A stretch of DNA of 64,000 nt. It comes from Melastoma dodecandrum. Its lineage: Eukaryota; Streptophyta; Magnoliopsida; Myrtales; Melastomataceae. The DNA is taken from the NCBI GenBank assembly GCA_029817715.1, contig JARUPY010000164.1, positions 121,001 through 185,000 of the forward strand, in the 5' to 3' direction. A program made the position numbers and the translations under genes. This document shows, piece by piece, positions 1 to 11,404 of the stretch (position 1 is its first letter; each line of letters opens with the position of its first letter). Under the pieces are notes generated by a model, which saw nothing but the letters and a program-made list of their open reading frames with translations, did no database searches and had not been told where the DNA came from.

Positions 1-1065
1 TTCTCAACAATGCATATACTCACTTCCTATAGTCAAGTCATTTATCAATAAAAACCTTATTCAATTTCCCAAAAAATGATCAACTCGGTATGCCATGAAG
101 TGGAATCAACAATTAAAGACTTCTAATAAAACACACTAGATTAGCACTTTGCGGAAAACAAGTCAAACACCAACCGTCCACTCATCCAGAGGTTGTTTTC
201 CATCACTTTCTTTAACAAAATTTTATTTTGGCTACACCACTCTAAATGTATCATCACAAATCTAGTGGACCCATATAACGAGCATTCAATCAATGACTCT
301 CAGTCTAGTTGGACCAAGGTACTAGGTGATGAAGCACCCCTCGGATCCCTTGCTCTAGTACACCAAAAAGGACTCACACCACAAGTACAAAATTAGGCAC
401 AAATCAAACAACTTTTTCATTTTTTTTTCACGGACCTAAGCATTGGTATTCAGAGCCTTGGTAAGCATTATTTGTTTTTCTTTTCTTTTCTCTTTTCTCT
501 TTTTTTTTTTTACCCAAGACTAGCTTTCAGTCAATGTGTAACTAGCACCACTCAACGCCAACTACCATGCGTTATTAAGTTTCTAAAATTGTTTTCATTC
601 ACTAACACTTCATACCGAGAAATTATTCCACTTTGAAAACATTGTAGGTCCAGTCAATAATTAAGATTCGTTTTTAACTGTTCCATAGGTTGTAAGAAAA
701 TGCACTAATAGTCATCCTTGAATTAGGGTCAGCTCTTCAAATATTTCATCAAGTTTCACTGAGGAGATTGACAAACTTGACTCAACATGGAAAAATATTG
801 AAAGCGAAAGTGAAAGCGCACTTTTAAAGATCATCCAAACTCAAAATAAACTATCACAATAAGCACAAAATCAAAGCAAAGCAGACAAGAAAAGAGTCGG
901 CACCCCCAAACCTAGATTATGCATCGCCTGGGGTAGCTCGTCATTAGTGTCATTGTCTGATCTCTTGTGGGGCTTGTGTTTGACAAAAAGCTGAAAAGAC
1001 AAGAGAAGAATGATATTAGGGTTATATGTCTTTCAATTGAGTTAAATCATCAAAGAAGGTTTTTT
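1..1065 (-). other. 3' noncoding tail of element A
   Basis: No coding capacity is seen. The stretch at about 250-480 (GGTGATGAAGCACCCCTCGG through GAGCCTTGGTAAGCA) resembles 19930-20110 in element C, so it belongs to the element and is not flanking host DNA. A pyrimidine run at 478-510 reads as a purine tract on the element's sense strand and could be a polypurine-tract-like sequence. A palindrome GGACGTGTCC at 1070-1079, just beyond this stretch, recurs in the 5' LTR at 7584 and in variant form at 7645. Confidence 0.55.
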
Positions 1066-1229
1066 TTAAGGACGTGTCCTTTTGTATACTATAGAAGTAA
1101 GGCAAAAATTTAAAATAAAAAGAAAAGAGCCACCGTAAACTAAAATAAAACTAAAATCGGGTTGCCTCCCGAGCAGCGCTTGATGTATAGTCATCGGCTT
1201 GACTCTTGTCTCTCTTTTCATGTATAAGT

Positions 1230-2420
1230 TAGCTCGGTAAGTGCGGCTATGCTGGGTCATTATTCCTCCAAAATATGGCTTGAGACGTTGTCCGTTCACC
1301 ATGAAAGGTCATTCGTTTCCCTGCAATTCAACAGCTCCAAAAGGTAACACACGATCCACAAATGGTCCGAACCACCGTGACTTAAATTTTTCAGGAAAAA
1401 GTTTAAGATGAGAGTTATAAGAAGAACTTGCTGCCCTTCTTGGAATTCTTTGTTCAAGATCTTCTTGTCTTGCCATAATTTCGTTTTCTCTTTGTATATC
1501 CGTAAACTCTCGTACGCTTGTAGGTGGAACTCTTCTAGCTCATGTACCTGCAAAAGACGTTTCTGAACAGCCAATTGTGGATCTAAATTCAACTTTCTTA
1601 CCGCCCAATATGCCTTGTGTTCGAATTACGGCGGTAAGTGACAACTCTTTCCGAAATAGTGACATCCCAATGGGTGTTTTGAATGCTGTTCGATAAGCCC
1701 AAAGTGCATCATTTAGCTTCATTGCCCAGTCCTAGCGAGATGGATTATCGATTTTCTCCAAGATCCGCTTGATCTCCCGATTTGTCGCTTCTACTTGTCC
1801 GTTGGCTTGCGAATGGTATGCCGTTGTGACCTTATGCTTCACTCCATATTTCAAAATAACTTCTCAAATAATTTGTTACAAAAATGCGTATCTCCATCAC
1901 TTATGATAGCTCTTGGAGTGCAAAAACGATTGAATATGTTCCTCTTCAAGAATCGTGTCACCACCTGTGAGTCGTTTTTGGGGCATGCACATGCTTCCAC
2001 CAACTTTGAGACATAATCCACTGCAACCAGAATGTAAGAATTTCCAAACGACGAGGGAAACAGACCCATAAAGTCTATTCCCCAAACATTGAACAATTCA
2101 ACCTCAAGAATGTTAGTCAATGGCATCTCATGCCTCCGAGAAATATTTCCAACCCTTTGACATTCATCACATTTCATGACAAATTCATGAGCTTCTTTGA
2201 ATAGAGTCGGCCAATAAAATCCGCTTTGAAGTATCTTTGAGGCCGTTTTTATTCCTCCAAAATGACCTCCATACAAGCTTGCATGAACCTGTAAGTATCA
2301 AGAGTTGTTCCTCTTCCGAGACACATCGTCGAAACAAATTATCTTTTCCCAATTTAAACAAGTAAGGTTCATCCCAAAAATAAGATCGTACATTATGAAG
2401 AAATTTTTTACGCTGATGGA
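1230..2420 (-). pseudogene. Integrase remnant of element A
   Basis: The 2276-1851 segment carries [20 protein letters not shown], then [11 protein letters not shown], the second half of the HHCC zinc-binding region. The catalytic core follows: D in VWGIDFMG and D in IISDGDTHF. Downstream pieces (1722-1540, 1592-1296) hold [14 protein letters not shown] and a C-terminal helix with [14 protein letters not shown]. The stretch ending near 1230 begins MVNGQRLKPYFGG, typical of the gypsy integrase C-terminus. At least two frame changes separate the pieces, so no functional enzyme is made. In the family this enzyme inserts the cDNA into host chromatin. Confidence 0.85.
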
Positions 2421-2639
2421 AATTTAAGTTTAGAGGAAGTTCATTACTTACAATAAAGTTGACGAAATCTGCTTACCATGGAGTGCTTGAAGTCATTGCC
2501 GCAATTATGGAAAATAAATGTTCGTCTGGAAAATTCTCATCCACCTGCCTTTCATCATTTCCTTTACTCAATTCGATTTGGCCCTTTCTAGATTCCAATC
2601 TTGAAAGATGATCTAAAACCGGATTCTCAACCCCCTTCC

Positions 2640-2965
2640 TATTGTGAATCTCAATGTCGAACTCTTAGAGTAGTAGAATCCACCTTATCAATCTCGGTTT
2701 CGCATCTTTCTTTGCCATCAAGTATTTGATTGCCGAATGATCTGTATAAACCACAAGAAGACAAGAAATGAATTTATCAAAAGCATAAACAATAGCTAGA
2801 AACTCTTTCTCCGTTGTTGCATAATTGAGCTGGGCATCCGATAACGTCTTGCTGGCATAGTATATGGTGTGAAACACCTTATCCTTTCTTTGACCAAGAA
2901 CGACTCCTACAGCAAAATCACTCGCACTGTCATAATCTCGAACGGTAAACTTCTATTCGGAGCTG
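2640..2965 (-). pseudogene. RNase H remnant of element A
   Basis: The translation at 2877-2665 contains the gypsy RNase H block: [28 protein letters not shown] with the catalytic Glu in TEKE, and the catalytic Asp in [11 protein letters not shown]. It directly follows the RT segment. The first catalytic Asp (DASD-type) lies near 2910-2940, where the frame is disturbed. In the family this domain degrades template RNA during cDNA synthesis. Broken copy. Confidence 0.8.
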
Positions 2966-4285
2966 TCACTATAGGTGCGGTGACTAGACGCCCTTTTAAC
3001 TCCTGAAAGACCTGTAAACATTCATCAGTAAATTCAAAACGAACATCATTCTCAAGTAATTTACTAAGAGGCTTAGAAATCTTTGAGAAATCTTTAAAAA
3101 AATGTCTGTAACAACCAGCGTGTCCTAGAAAACTTCGAACAACCTTAACATTTGTCGGAGGTTGCATTTGCTCAATAGCTTCGATTTTCGCCATGTCTAC
3201 TTCAAGTCCTTTCTCATATACCTTGTGGCCTAACACGACACCTTCATTTACCATGAAGTGGCACTTTTCCCACTTCAGCACGAGGTTGGTCGCTTTGCAA
3301 CGTGTGAGTACTTTCTTTAAATTCTGAAGACATAGATCAAAAGTGTCACCAAAAACAAAAAAAATCATCCATAAATACATCGATATCTTTCATCGGAGAA
3401 TATCGCCATCATACACCTTTGAAAGGTGCTTGGGGCATTGCAGAGTCCAAATGGCATTCTCCTGAAGGCAAATGTTCTATACAGACAGGTAAAAGTAGTT
3501 TTCTCTTGGTTCTCCAGTGCTACGGCAATTTGATTATAACCTGCATACCAATAAAGAAAACGGTAAAATGAATGTCCAGCTAATCTATCAAGCATTTTAT
3601 TTATGAAGGTAACGGAAAGTGATCCTTCTTGGTCGGATTATTCAGCTTGTGATAATCCATGCATCGCGCCAACCTGTTAATGTCCGAGTAGGAATCATTC
3701 ATTCCTATAATTGGAAACTACAGTCCTACCTCCTTTTTTTGGAACACATTGAACGGGACTCACCTAATTACTATCAGAGATAGGATAGATTATACCTGCA
3801 TCGAGCCATTTCAGAACCTCTTTCATGATTGGGTTAAGTCGTCGCTGTGCTTCGATCACTCGCTTTTCTTCGTCCACCAGTCGGATCTTATGCATAGAAA
3901 TTGATGGACTAATCCCCTTGAGATCCCTTAAACTCCAACCGATTGCCTCTTTATGTGCTCGTAGTAAGTCCAATAATCGATTCAACTGCATGTCATCTAA
4001 ACGATTAGAAACAATTACTGGTAAAGTATTAGACTCACCCAAAAAAGCATATTTCAAGTGTGAAGGCAGGGGTTTGAGTTCTAGCATCGGAGACTCTATG
4101 ATGGATGGCTTCATTGAAGATTTTGAGAGGTCGACTCCGAGAGGTTCCATGTGTAGAATGTACTCCACTTCCATGGAATCCTCTTCTATCATCGGCGAGA
4201 AATTTTCATGCTCTTTCTCCTGAATCAGGAAACTCTGCTCTTGGTCACAAGTGAAATAGTCATCAGTAGTATCAATGTATATCAA
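2907..4285 (-). pseudogene. Reverse transcriptase remnant of element A
   Basis: Three pieces make up the domain. 4285-3764 is the connection to protease and RT N-terminus (GWSLRDLKGISPSISMHKI, RRLNPIMKEVLKWLDAGIIY). 3595-3365 has the fingers/palm (MPFGLCNAPSTFQRCMMAIF). 3380-2907 has the thumb/connection (VVLGHKVYEKGLEVDMAKIE, VRSFLGHAGCYRHFFKDFS). The catalytic FMDD box is read at about 3362-3373, where a poly-T run shifts the frame inside the active-site strand. A further gap at 3600-3760 holds the DYRKLN-type block out of frame. Confidence 0.85.
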
Positions 4286-4706
4286 AGTATTAAAAATGTG
4301 AAAGTCACTTCCTGATCATGAACTCGCATTTTTAGAATTCCATCTGCTACATCTATGGATGTTCGATTAGTTGCAAGGAACGGTCGACCAAGTATAATCG
4401 GCACCTCTTTATCAGCCTCCGTCTCTAGAATTAAAAAATCTACTGGCAAAATCAAATCAACCACGTTAACCAACACATCCTCCACTACTCCCCATGTGTA
4501 ATCGATCAATCCGCCAATTGTAGTGTGATTGTTGTTGGCTTTGCTCCTTCAAGTCCTAGTTCCTGAAAAATCAAATAGGGCATTAAATTAATTGAAGAAC
4601 CAAGATCACATGAAGCTTTACTAAAACTTTTAGAACCAATGCGACACGGGATTGTAAAAGACCCAGGATCGGCAAGCTTCGGCGGAAGTGGTTGATGTAA
4701 TGCCAT
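4282..4706 (-). pseudogene. Aspartic protease remnant of element A
   Basis: Two abutting frames, 4706-4506 and 4509-4282, cover an Athila-type protease: KLADPGSFTIPCRIGS, then CDLGSSINLMPYLIFQELGL, where Asp-Leu-Gly stands at the active-site loop. Then follow VNVVDLILPVDFLILE and VPIILGRPFLATNRT, the conserved second half. The first half ends at LQLAD next to the second frame, so a single small indel near 4506 separates the halves. In the family it cleaves the gag-pol polyprotein. Confidence 0.8.
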
Positions 4707-4712
4707 GTTGCA

Positions 4713-6417
4713 CTATTTTGACAATGAAATCACTTCAAATTTCTCCCAACTTCGCTTCTTTGATAAAATATCCTTGAGAAATTTTGCGTACGTGGGCATC
4801 CTGTCGATTGCTTCTGCTAATGGGATGTTGATGTGTAGCTGTTTGAAAAGCTCCAGGAATCTCATGAATTGCTTCTCGTCCTCCATTCTTTTCAATCGCT
4901 GTGGAAACGGTGGTGGCGGGTAAGTCACTTGTTGCGGTAAGGCTGGTTTCTTACGCCATTCACGGTTCCATGATTTCAGCTCCTTAGTGAGTTTAGGACT
5001 TCTCCTTTCTTCTTGTCTTTCATTGAGATCAGCTATTACCTTGTTCGGTTGATTTTCTGAAGGAGAAACCTCGGGAAGAGTTTGCTCAGATGCACTTCTT
5101 TCATCTACAAATTGCTTGATGCCCCCTTGTCCAAGTTCCTCCTCGAACGACGCCTTGTTTTCCTGGCTTGAGGAACCAATATATTCGTTGATTACCTTTC
5201 CGGTTCTGAGGTTCATTGCCTTACATTGTTCCTTTGACCTGGGATTGATCTAGGTGTCACTCGGCAAGTTTCCCGGTGACCTCGAGGCGATCGTGGATGT
5301 ACGTTGACCCATCTGGTTCTCCATGGTCCTCATCGATGCTTCAAGACTTTTTATAGAAGAGTTTTGTAAGGAAATCAATTGTAACATGCCATCAATGCTT
5401 ACCTTTTGCTTCGGAACTTGTTGTGGCTGTCCTTGAAACCTCGAAGGCTCAAAATTTTGCTTCATGTGCATGTTTGAGCATGGTCCAGTAGGCTGTCCAT
5501 GTTGTTGTGTCTCTCTCTAAGAAAAATTGGGATGGTTTCTCCAACCTACATTGTAAGTATTAAAAAATGGATTACCTGCTCCTCGGTTGAAGTTGCCCAT
5601 ATAATTTGCCGTCTCCACACATTCACGAGAGTTGTGTTCTCCTCCGCAGACCTCGCAACTCATAACATTCATCTTCAGTTGCCCTTCTTGCATCATCTTT
5701 GTTAGAGCATCAATCTTGGCGTTTATATGTGTCAGCGAATCCACATTCATCATGCCTTGTTGTCTCATCTGTCCTCGTTCATTTCCCCATTGGTAGGTGT
5801 TGATCGCCATATTTTCCAGTAGTGTGTACGCCTCAGTAGTTGGTTTTGCCATTAATGCTCCACCAGCTGCTGCGTCAATCGATGTCTGAACTGTAGGTAG
5901 TAATCTGTTATAAAGTGTCTGCACGATCAGCCACTTTGGAAGGCCGTGATGCGGACACTTCCAGAGTGATTCCTTATATCGCTCTCATGCCTCGTACAAG
6001 CTCTCCCCATCGAGTTGCATAAAAGTAGTAATATCTCGCTTCAATTTCACTGTCTTCATTGGTGGAAAGAACTTGGTAAGGAACTCTCGAGCTAAGTCAT
6101 CCCATGTCGTAATTGAACCTGGCGGGAGAGAATATAACCGCGCCTTCGCTTTGTCCCGTAAGCAAAATGGGAACAATCTCAGTCAGATCGCATCACTGGA
6201 CACACCATTGCTCTTAAACGTATCACAGATCTCGAGAAATATGGCCATTCGGCTCATCGCTGACATTTCCACCAAATTGACATTGATTATGCACTAGTTG
6301 CATGATGGCTTGCTTGATCTCAAAATTATTTGCCGTTATTGCAGGTCTTCGAATACCTGTATGGACATCACCCACGGATGGAATTGCATAGTCTCTAAGT
6401 GCCTTATGATCCTCCAT
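4713..6417 (-). pseudogene. gag remnant of element A
   Basis: The pieces read N to C: 6417-6223 (PAITANNFEIKQAIMQLVHN), 6176-5985 (MFPFCLRDKAKARLYSLPPG, then TTWDDLAREFLTKFFPP), 5924-5517 (SIDAAAGGALMAKPTTEAYTL, ending with the knuckle CEVCGGEHNSREC), 5471-5250, and 5216-4713 (PLAEAIDRMPTYAKFLKDIL). These are the conserved blocks of Athila gag, including its long region after the knuckle leading into protease. Four frame breaks are needed. Family role: virus-like particle shell and RNA packaging. Confidence 0.85.
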
Positions 6418-6463
6418 GTCTCATATCAGTGAGTCTACTACTGATATCAAGAAATAAAAATTA

Positions 6464-6482
6464 GTCCTCAGCAATGGCGCCA
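6464..6482 (-). promoter_or_regulatory. Primer-binding site of element A (tRNA-Asp type)
   Basis: On the minus strand TTGGCGCCATTGCTGAGGA sits 6 bases after the LTR end. It matches the complement of the plant tRNA-Asp 3' end apart from a few transitions. This is the usual Athila primer and fixes the direction of the element and the LTR boundary. Confidence 0.75.
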
Positions 6483-6488
6483 AAAACT

Positions 6489-7890
6489 TGTTCTGCTGAA
6501 AATGTGTTGTGCGCAAGCATACACACGAATCGATTATAGCAAGTAAGATATTGTTCCCACGAGGACTGATTGTTCTTGAATACCAAATCAAACCACTTAA
6601 TATCATCTAGGCTAATAGAATAAATGATGAATTAAACAAAAAGTACGAAAATAAAATCAGCAAGGATCATGAGAAAATATCAATAAGAAAGCCTAGGGCC
6701 ACTAAATTTACTTAACTTGTCGTGGATCAATCAAACGTTTAGATAAAGTTGTCCGATGATTTAAATCATGCTCTCCTATATATTAGACGTATCCCTACGG
6801 TCTATATTCAATTAGCTCCTAGCATTCGATTCAATTAACATTAACCGTGATATCCCTATCTACGGTCATTCTTAATATACTCCCAATAGTCAATCAAATT
6901 AATATCAACTGTGATATCACTATCTCCAGTTTCTATTAATCTGTTCTTCGATTTTCCTCTCGAATTAATCTTACACCTCCCGATGCTAAGGTAATCCGAG
7001 TTATTTCGGAAAGCGATGCCAATCGTATTTCAGAAAGATAAAAACGCAAGCACAACAAAAAACACCATGCTTTCAAATAAAATAAATCACGTTCAAAATC
7101 ACCTTGACAAGTCTCGCAAATTTAGCACCCTAAATAAGAAAATTAGTTCATACTAAAATAATAAAACATCCAAAGTTCAGAAGAAAATAACATCGACATA
7201 AAAATCAAGAAAAATAGATAAGTAACGCCTTCCCGATCTCCCGATCTAGTTGGTAGTCGCCTTGCCCGGATCTTCTCTCAAACTCTAGTCAGCACCTCCC
7301 CCTTCTCCTCAGAGCAAAAGTCTAAAACTAAAACAAATGAAGAAAACTACCCTCACACCTCTTTAGGCTATCCTACAGAATATATTGTTCCCTTAAAAGA
7401 TTTCCTAATATTCACAAAGATCCTAAGAAGCCTAAGAAAATAAATAAATACCAAAATAATCAAAAAATAATAAAAATAGCAATAATTAATGCCTTCTCTC
7501 TCTTCAAATCGTGATAATGAAGGAATCAGGTGAATTAGCGAGATCTTGTACAGATTGTCAAAGGTTGTGTCCTTCCTCCAGACGGACGTGTCCTTCTGCT
7601 TTCTGTGGATATTGATTCCGCACGGTCGCATCCTTGAGATTGCAGGACGCGTCCTTTGGTCTTCTGTAACTTTCAACCCTTTATCAAATTTCATCCATTT
7701 TTCACTTGCCCAACTTCTGATTCGCTTCATTTACCTACATAAAGTCAAAACAAATCTAAGATACATCAACTGGTTTCCAATTACTCTCAAAATAAGCACA
7801 AGATTTAATAAAATAACAAAAGCTAACTTAAAACTAAACTAACACGATAAAAACTTGTAAAACTCCAACATAAACTCGTCCAACTAGCCA
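6489..7890 (-). repeat. 5' LTR of element A
   Basis: The inner end is TG (plus strand) at 6489, next to the primer site. The inner 70 bases (GCGCAAGCATACACACGAAT and ATATTGTTCCCACGAGGACT) are the conserved end of this LTR class and are matched by element C at 23703 and 26758. The outer end is put at 7890 (AGCCA) because Tat-like coding resumes there; this end is uncertain by tens of bases. Palindromic GGACGYGTCC words at 7584 and 7645, with related GTCC words at 7564 and 7622, lie in what would be U3. Confidence 0.7.
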
Positions 7891-8078
7891 TGTAAACCCC
7901 CTTTAAGAGTACCAAATAACTCTACTTTCATAGAGTTGTCACTCTCGGTCTCTAGGTCCGGGCTGCCAAAATCAGCGTCCTTCTCTCCATCTTCAGTGAG
8001 GGGATTCACTTCTCCGTCGACAGATTCAACATTTTCCTCTTCAACAATAGGGAGCAATCCAGTAGCTTCCTTAATAGA

Positions 8079-9131
8079 TCAAAGGATTCCAGCAAGCTCT
8101 GCCTCCTTCTTTGCCTGAGCCTCAGCTTCGACGGCTGGAGGTACTATATCAGTGTCCCACCCAGAAGGAGCATTTACCATAGGATGTGGAGGACCCCCAT
8201 ATTTGACTAGGTATTCAAACTTTCTTATCGATTCTCCTAGGGGTCCGACATTTGGACCTCCAAGAGAGTACATCTTCTTCAAACTCATGTCATCGATAGC
8301 ACCAATAATATTTCCTGGGATATGTTTATCGATCGTAGGTCCCACAAACTCTGTGGGTAACATAATGACGTTACACTCTACAGTGTTGTCAGGAGAATCG
8401 AACCTGACTGGATTGCAATCCGAGTCGTAGAAGGTATCTTCAAAAGCATCATCCTCAGCATTTTTTTTCCTTATCAGTAGGAAGGTCCTCATGGAGAATA
8501 GAGTCATCAATCATAAACAAGTCACCAAGATCGATTTTCTCCCCCTCGACCGTTGCAGGGTCAACAAATTTTTACGTTTTTTCTTCTGCTCTCATTCGAG
8601 GTCTCTCTTTCCTTTTCTTATTGCTCTTAGACAGAAATGGAGACCACTAGTTATTCCCCTCTCTCCACTCATCACCATCAGAACAAGAAAAGTCAAGTCG
8701 GTGTCGATGTGGTCAATAATATTCGGGATATACCTGAACAAACAGTCCTTTCTGGGGGATCGTATCCTTGGACTTGCCCTACATCCTCTTTATGAACAAT
8801 AACAGGCATGCAATATGATGGATTTGTTTCCATCATACCTCGGATCGGAGTTTCGACTAGGACAATGTCGAACATATTTGTCGAAAACATGACGATCAGC
8901 TTCTTCAGATAATTGTACGAGCATAGGTGACAGCTGAGAAATTAATATCTTGTTCTTCAGAATAGGGCTGCACCGACGGCAAGTGTCATCTTTCTCAAGG
9001 AATTGTGCAATAGGAGGTCCATCTTTGATAGCTTGTTCATCAAGGCGGGGAGAAGGTCGAAGTTGATCATTAACATTGCCTCTCTTGACAGTTTCCTTGG
9101 ACAGGTCACTTGATTTGGCAAAGGAATCCAC
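8079..9131 (-). pseudogene. Post-gag spacer of element B, unassigned polyprotein region
   Basis: Pieces at 9131-8790 and 8510-8079 are clearly protein-like: GPPIAQFLEKDDTCRRCSPILK-type sequence and a long acidic 143-residue stretch. The first resembles GPPITKLLTVDMLCYKCKP in element H at 56880-56945, so it is an element-encoded region between gag and protease/RT. I do not recognise a protease active site here. The 9613-9383 frame lies between gag and this region and could be coding too, with no motif seen. Confidence 0.5.
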
Positions 9132-9629
9132 ATCGCTATTGACAGTCAGCGGGATCGATTGAGCCTCGATACAACGAGATACTGCCTTTGCTTTCTGGAC
9201 AACATGCCCCTTATCAAGAAAGACTTTGTGAGCATTGGGGGCAGATCCTCTTCCTTACGAGGAATACAGATTGCAGCCTTCTCGACTGGTGTGAGATCGA
9301 ACCACTCCTCTATCTAGTGAGACTGGAGAAACTTCTCGAGAGTAAAGCACTTGTCTGTAGTGTTTGTCTCATCCATATGCCACTAGCAAACTTCATTCTT
9401 CAGCCTCGAAGTAGCCACCGGCCAAGAGAGAACTCCTTTGTCGAGAAGCCTCTTGAGTAGCTTGTTAGTCACATAAGTCTCCCTAGAAACATTGGATTGC
9501 TGAAAAGCATGTCGAACTATGTCAACCAGGTTAATGTCAAACGTATGAACTTCACAATCAGCAAATGGTTTTTGATCGACGGAAGATGACTCTTCAGACT
9601 TTTTGAAACACAAAATTTTTGCTTCGATG

Positions 9630-11093
9630 AGATCTTAGACAAGGTTTCTAAAAGTTAAACGGTCACGCGTGGCGTGGGTAAAAGACCCATGCCATTTGCA
9701 ATAACTTTTCTTCTTCTCCCTGTTAGTCCGAGGAAGTCGATGACCAGGCTTCGAAGATTTCATCAGCTTTCTCATATCGAAAGAGTATTTTCGCTCCTCA
9801 TTTGACTTCTGAGATGCCTTAGCTTTAAAGTTTCTCTTCGACAGTGGATTGAAAATAATAGCTTCGCCCCTGACAAATTCAGACATATCGACTTCAACAA
9901 GCGTATGCTCGATCTGATATGTCGTATGTTCCCTCGATTCTTCTCTGAGTAGATTTTCAAAACCCTCAAAGAGAGTTCGTAGAGATCTCTAAACTTTTTC
10001 CCTTGAATTTTCTTTAAGATACGGATATCAAGAGTATCCTGGGCTATGTTAATCACCCCATCTTCGCTGACTGATATCTTGCATTTGAGTCGAGCCTCTC
10101 GGAATCAATGCAGGAAGCTCGCTGCAAGTTCTCTAGGCTGTTGTCGCATCTTAGTCAGCTCAACTAAAGCGATGGTCGAATCAAGAGTAGCGAAGGCCTA
10201 CATGAAGTGCGTTTACATATCGTGCCAATTCTTCACTGAGTTAGGCAGGAGATGGATGTACCGAGTAAACGCTGGTCCAGTAAGTGAATTGGGGAAGTGT
10301 CGAAGCTTCCAATGGTCGATGCTCGATGCCTCACCGTTTGATGAGTGAACCTAGCTATATGCTCCATCGGTGTCATCTCATCTTCACCAAAGAAGCAAGT
10401 GAAATCGGGGATCTTATAACCCCTAGGGTAAGGATAATCCCGATCAATGAACTCGGGATAAGGCGTCCTGTAAAGACTAATCCCGATCAATGAACTCGGG
10501 ATAAGGCGTCCTGTAAAGACTAACCTCTTCTCGACGCACCGCTCCCGGGACCATTTGCTCAACTATTCAAGCGATCATATCCCCATAATCAATAGGATCG
10601 ATAGGCCTCTGAGGGATTCTAGGGACTTCCTTTCCAGAGGATTCATATCAGCTTCCCTATCGAAGGTAGGTACGTCCCTAGGGACATCACTGAAATGGTT
10701 CCTCCTTGGGAGTTGACCTTCTATAGGTGGTCCGCGTACAGGGTTGTCGACAATGGACCGTGTATAATGGTTCTCCCTTAGACGATGAGGAGGTGCGTAT
10801 GCCTGTGGTTGATAGGGATCCTGCACATGATCATCACGATCGACGAACTCGTTATAGCGATTCAATCGATCGGGCGTGACAAAATCCCCTCGATCGTCGG
10901 AGACTAAATGTGACCTTCTTGGTTCAGTCCGTCGATAGTCCTGAGTTAAATAGACAGGATCGTGGGTGGTCTCATGATCGAAACTTACCCTATGCCTCCC
11001 ATCTTGAATAGTAGCCCTTCTAGCTGTAGTATCGGGGGAATATTCGGCATCGATTCTGGAGGTTAATCCCTCGAGTTGCTTTTGTAACTCCAA
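9630..11093 (-). pseudogene. gag remnant of element B
   Basis: 11093-10575 is a hydrophilic Arg/Asp-rich N-terminal region starting MELQKQLEGLTSRIDAEYSP. 10562-10233 holds the Tat gag core (YPEFIDRDYPYPRGYKIPDF, then FFGEDEMTPMEHIARFTHQ). 10056-9772 continues the helical capsid region out of frame. 9886-9635 carries the terminal finger YCKWHGSFTHATRDRLTFRN. A 41-base stretch (CTAATCCCGATCAATGAACT...) is directly duplicated at about 10430-10520, disturbing the core start. Three or more frame changes show decay. Confidence 0.75.
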
Positions 11094-11381
11094 AAGCTTC
11101 TCCTAATTCTCGGGTTGCACTTGCAGAAACACGTGCAAAGGGACTGTCTCCGATACATTTGGCAGGTCGTTCGACACAGGGGATGTCCCTCGATCCTATG
11201 TCTGGATATTTTGTTGTCCAATATTCTTGGCATTTTGTTGCCAATTCCGACGGCTCTGGCTATTGTTAACAGTTCAGCCTTGCCCATAGGTGGTCTCCAA
11301 ATCAATACGAGTATCAGCCATTCTGTTAGCTGCACTTCGGCTTCTTGGCATTCCGTGTAATCGCACGAAACTCACTTTCGA

Positions 11382-11400
11382 CTCCCACTGAGGTTGCCAA
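11382..11400 (-). promoter_or_regulatory. Primer-binding site of element B (Tat type)
   Basis: The minus strand reads TTGGCAACCTCAGTGGGAG directly inside the LTR. Element H has TTGGTGACCACAGTGGGAG at the matching place. I did not assign the tRNA. Confidence 0.6.
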
Positions 11401-11404
11401 AAAC

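Larger units (their letters stand above)
1..7890 (-). mobile_element. Element A: Athila-like Ty3/gypsy retrotransposon, 3' LTR outside window
   Basis: Reading on the minus strand the order is 5' LTR (7890-6489), primer-binding site, gag, protease, RT, RNase H, integrase, then a long noncoding tail. This is the gag-pol order of Ty3/gypsy. The primer site matches the 3' end of plant tRNA-Asp, as in Athila, and the gag (LRLFPFSL-type block, SIDAAAGG, Cys-His knuckle) is Athila-like. Every domain is broken by stops or frameshifts, so the copy is dead. The tail at 1-1065 aligns by eye with the tail of element C, so the 3' LTR should lie just left of base 1. The right end abuts Tat element B, suggesting A inserted into B. 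Confidence 0.85.

Noticed and set aside
899..915. CACCCCCAAACCTAG as the 3' LTR boundary of element A
   Set aside because: Comparison with element C shows that the sequences left of it are still internal tail, and no copy of the 5' LTR follows.
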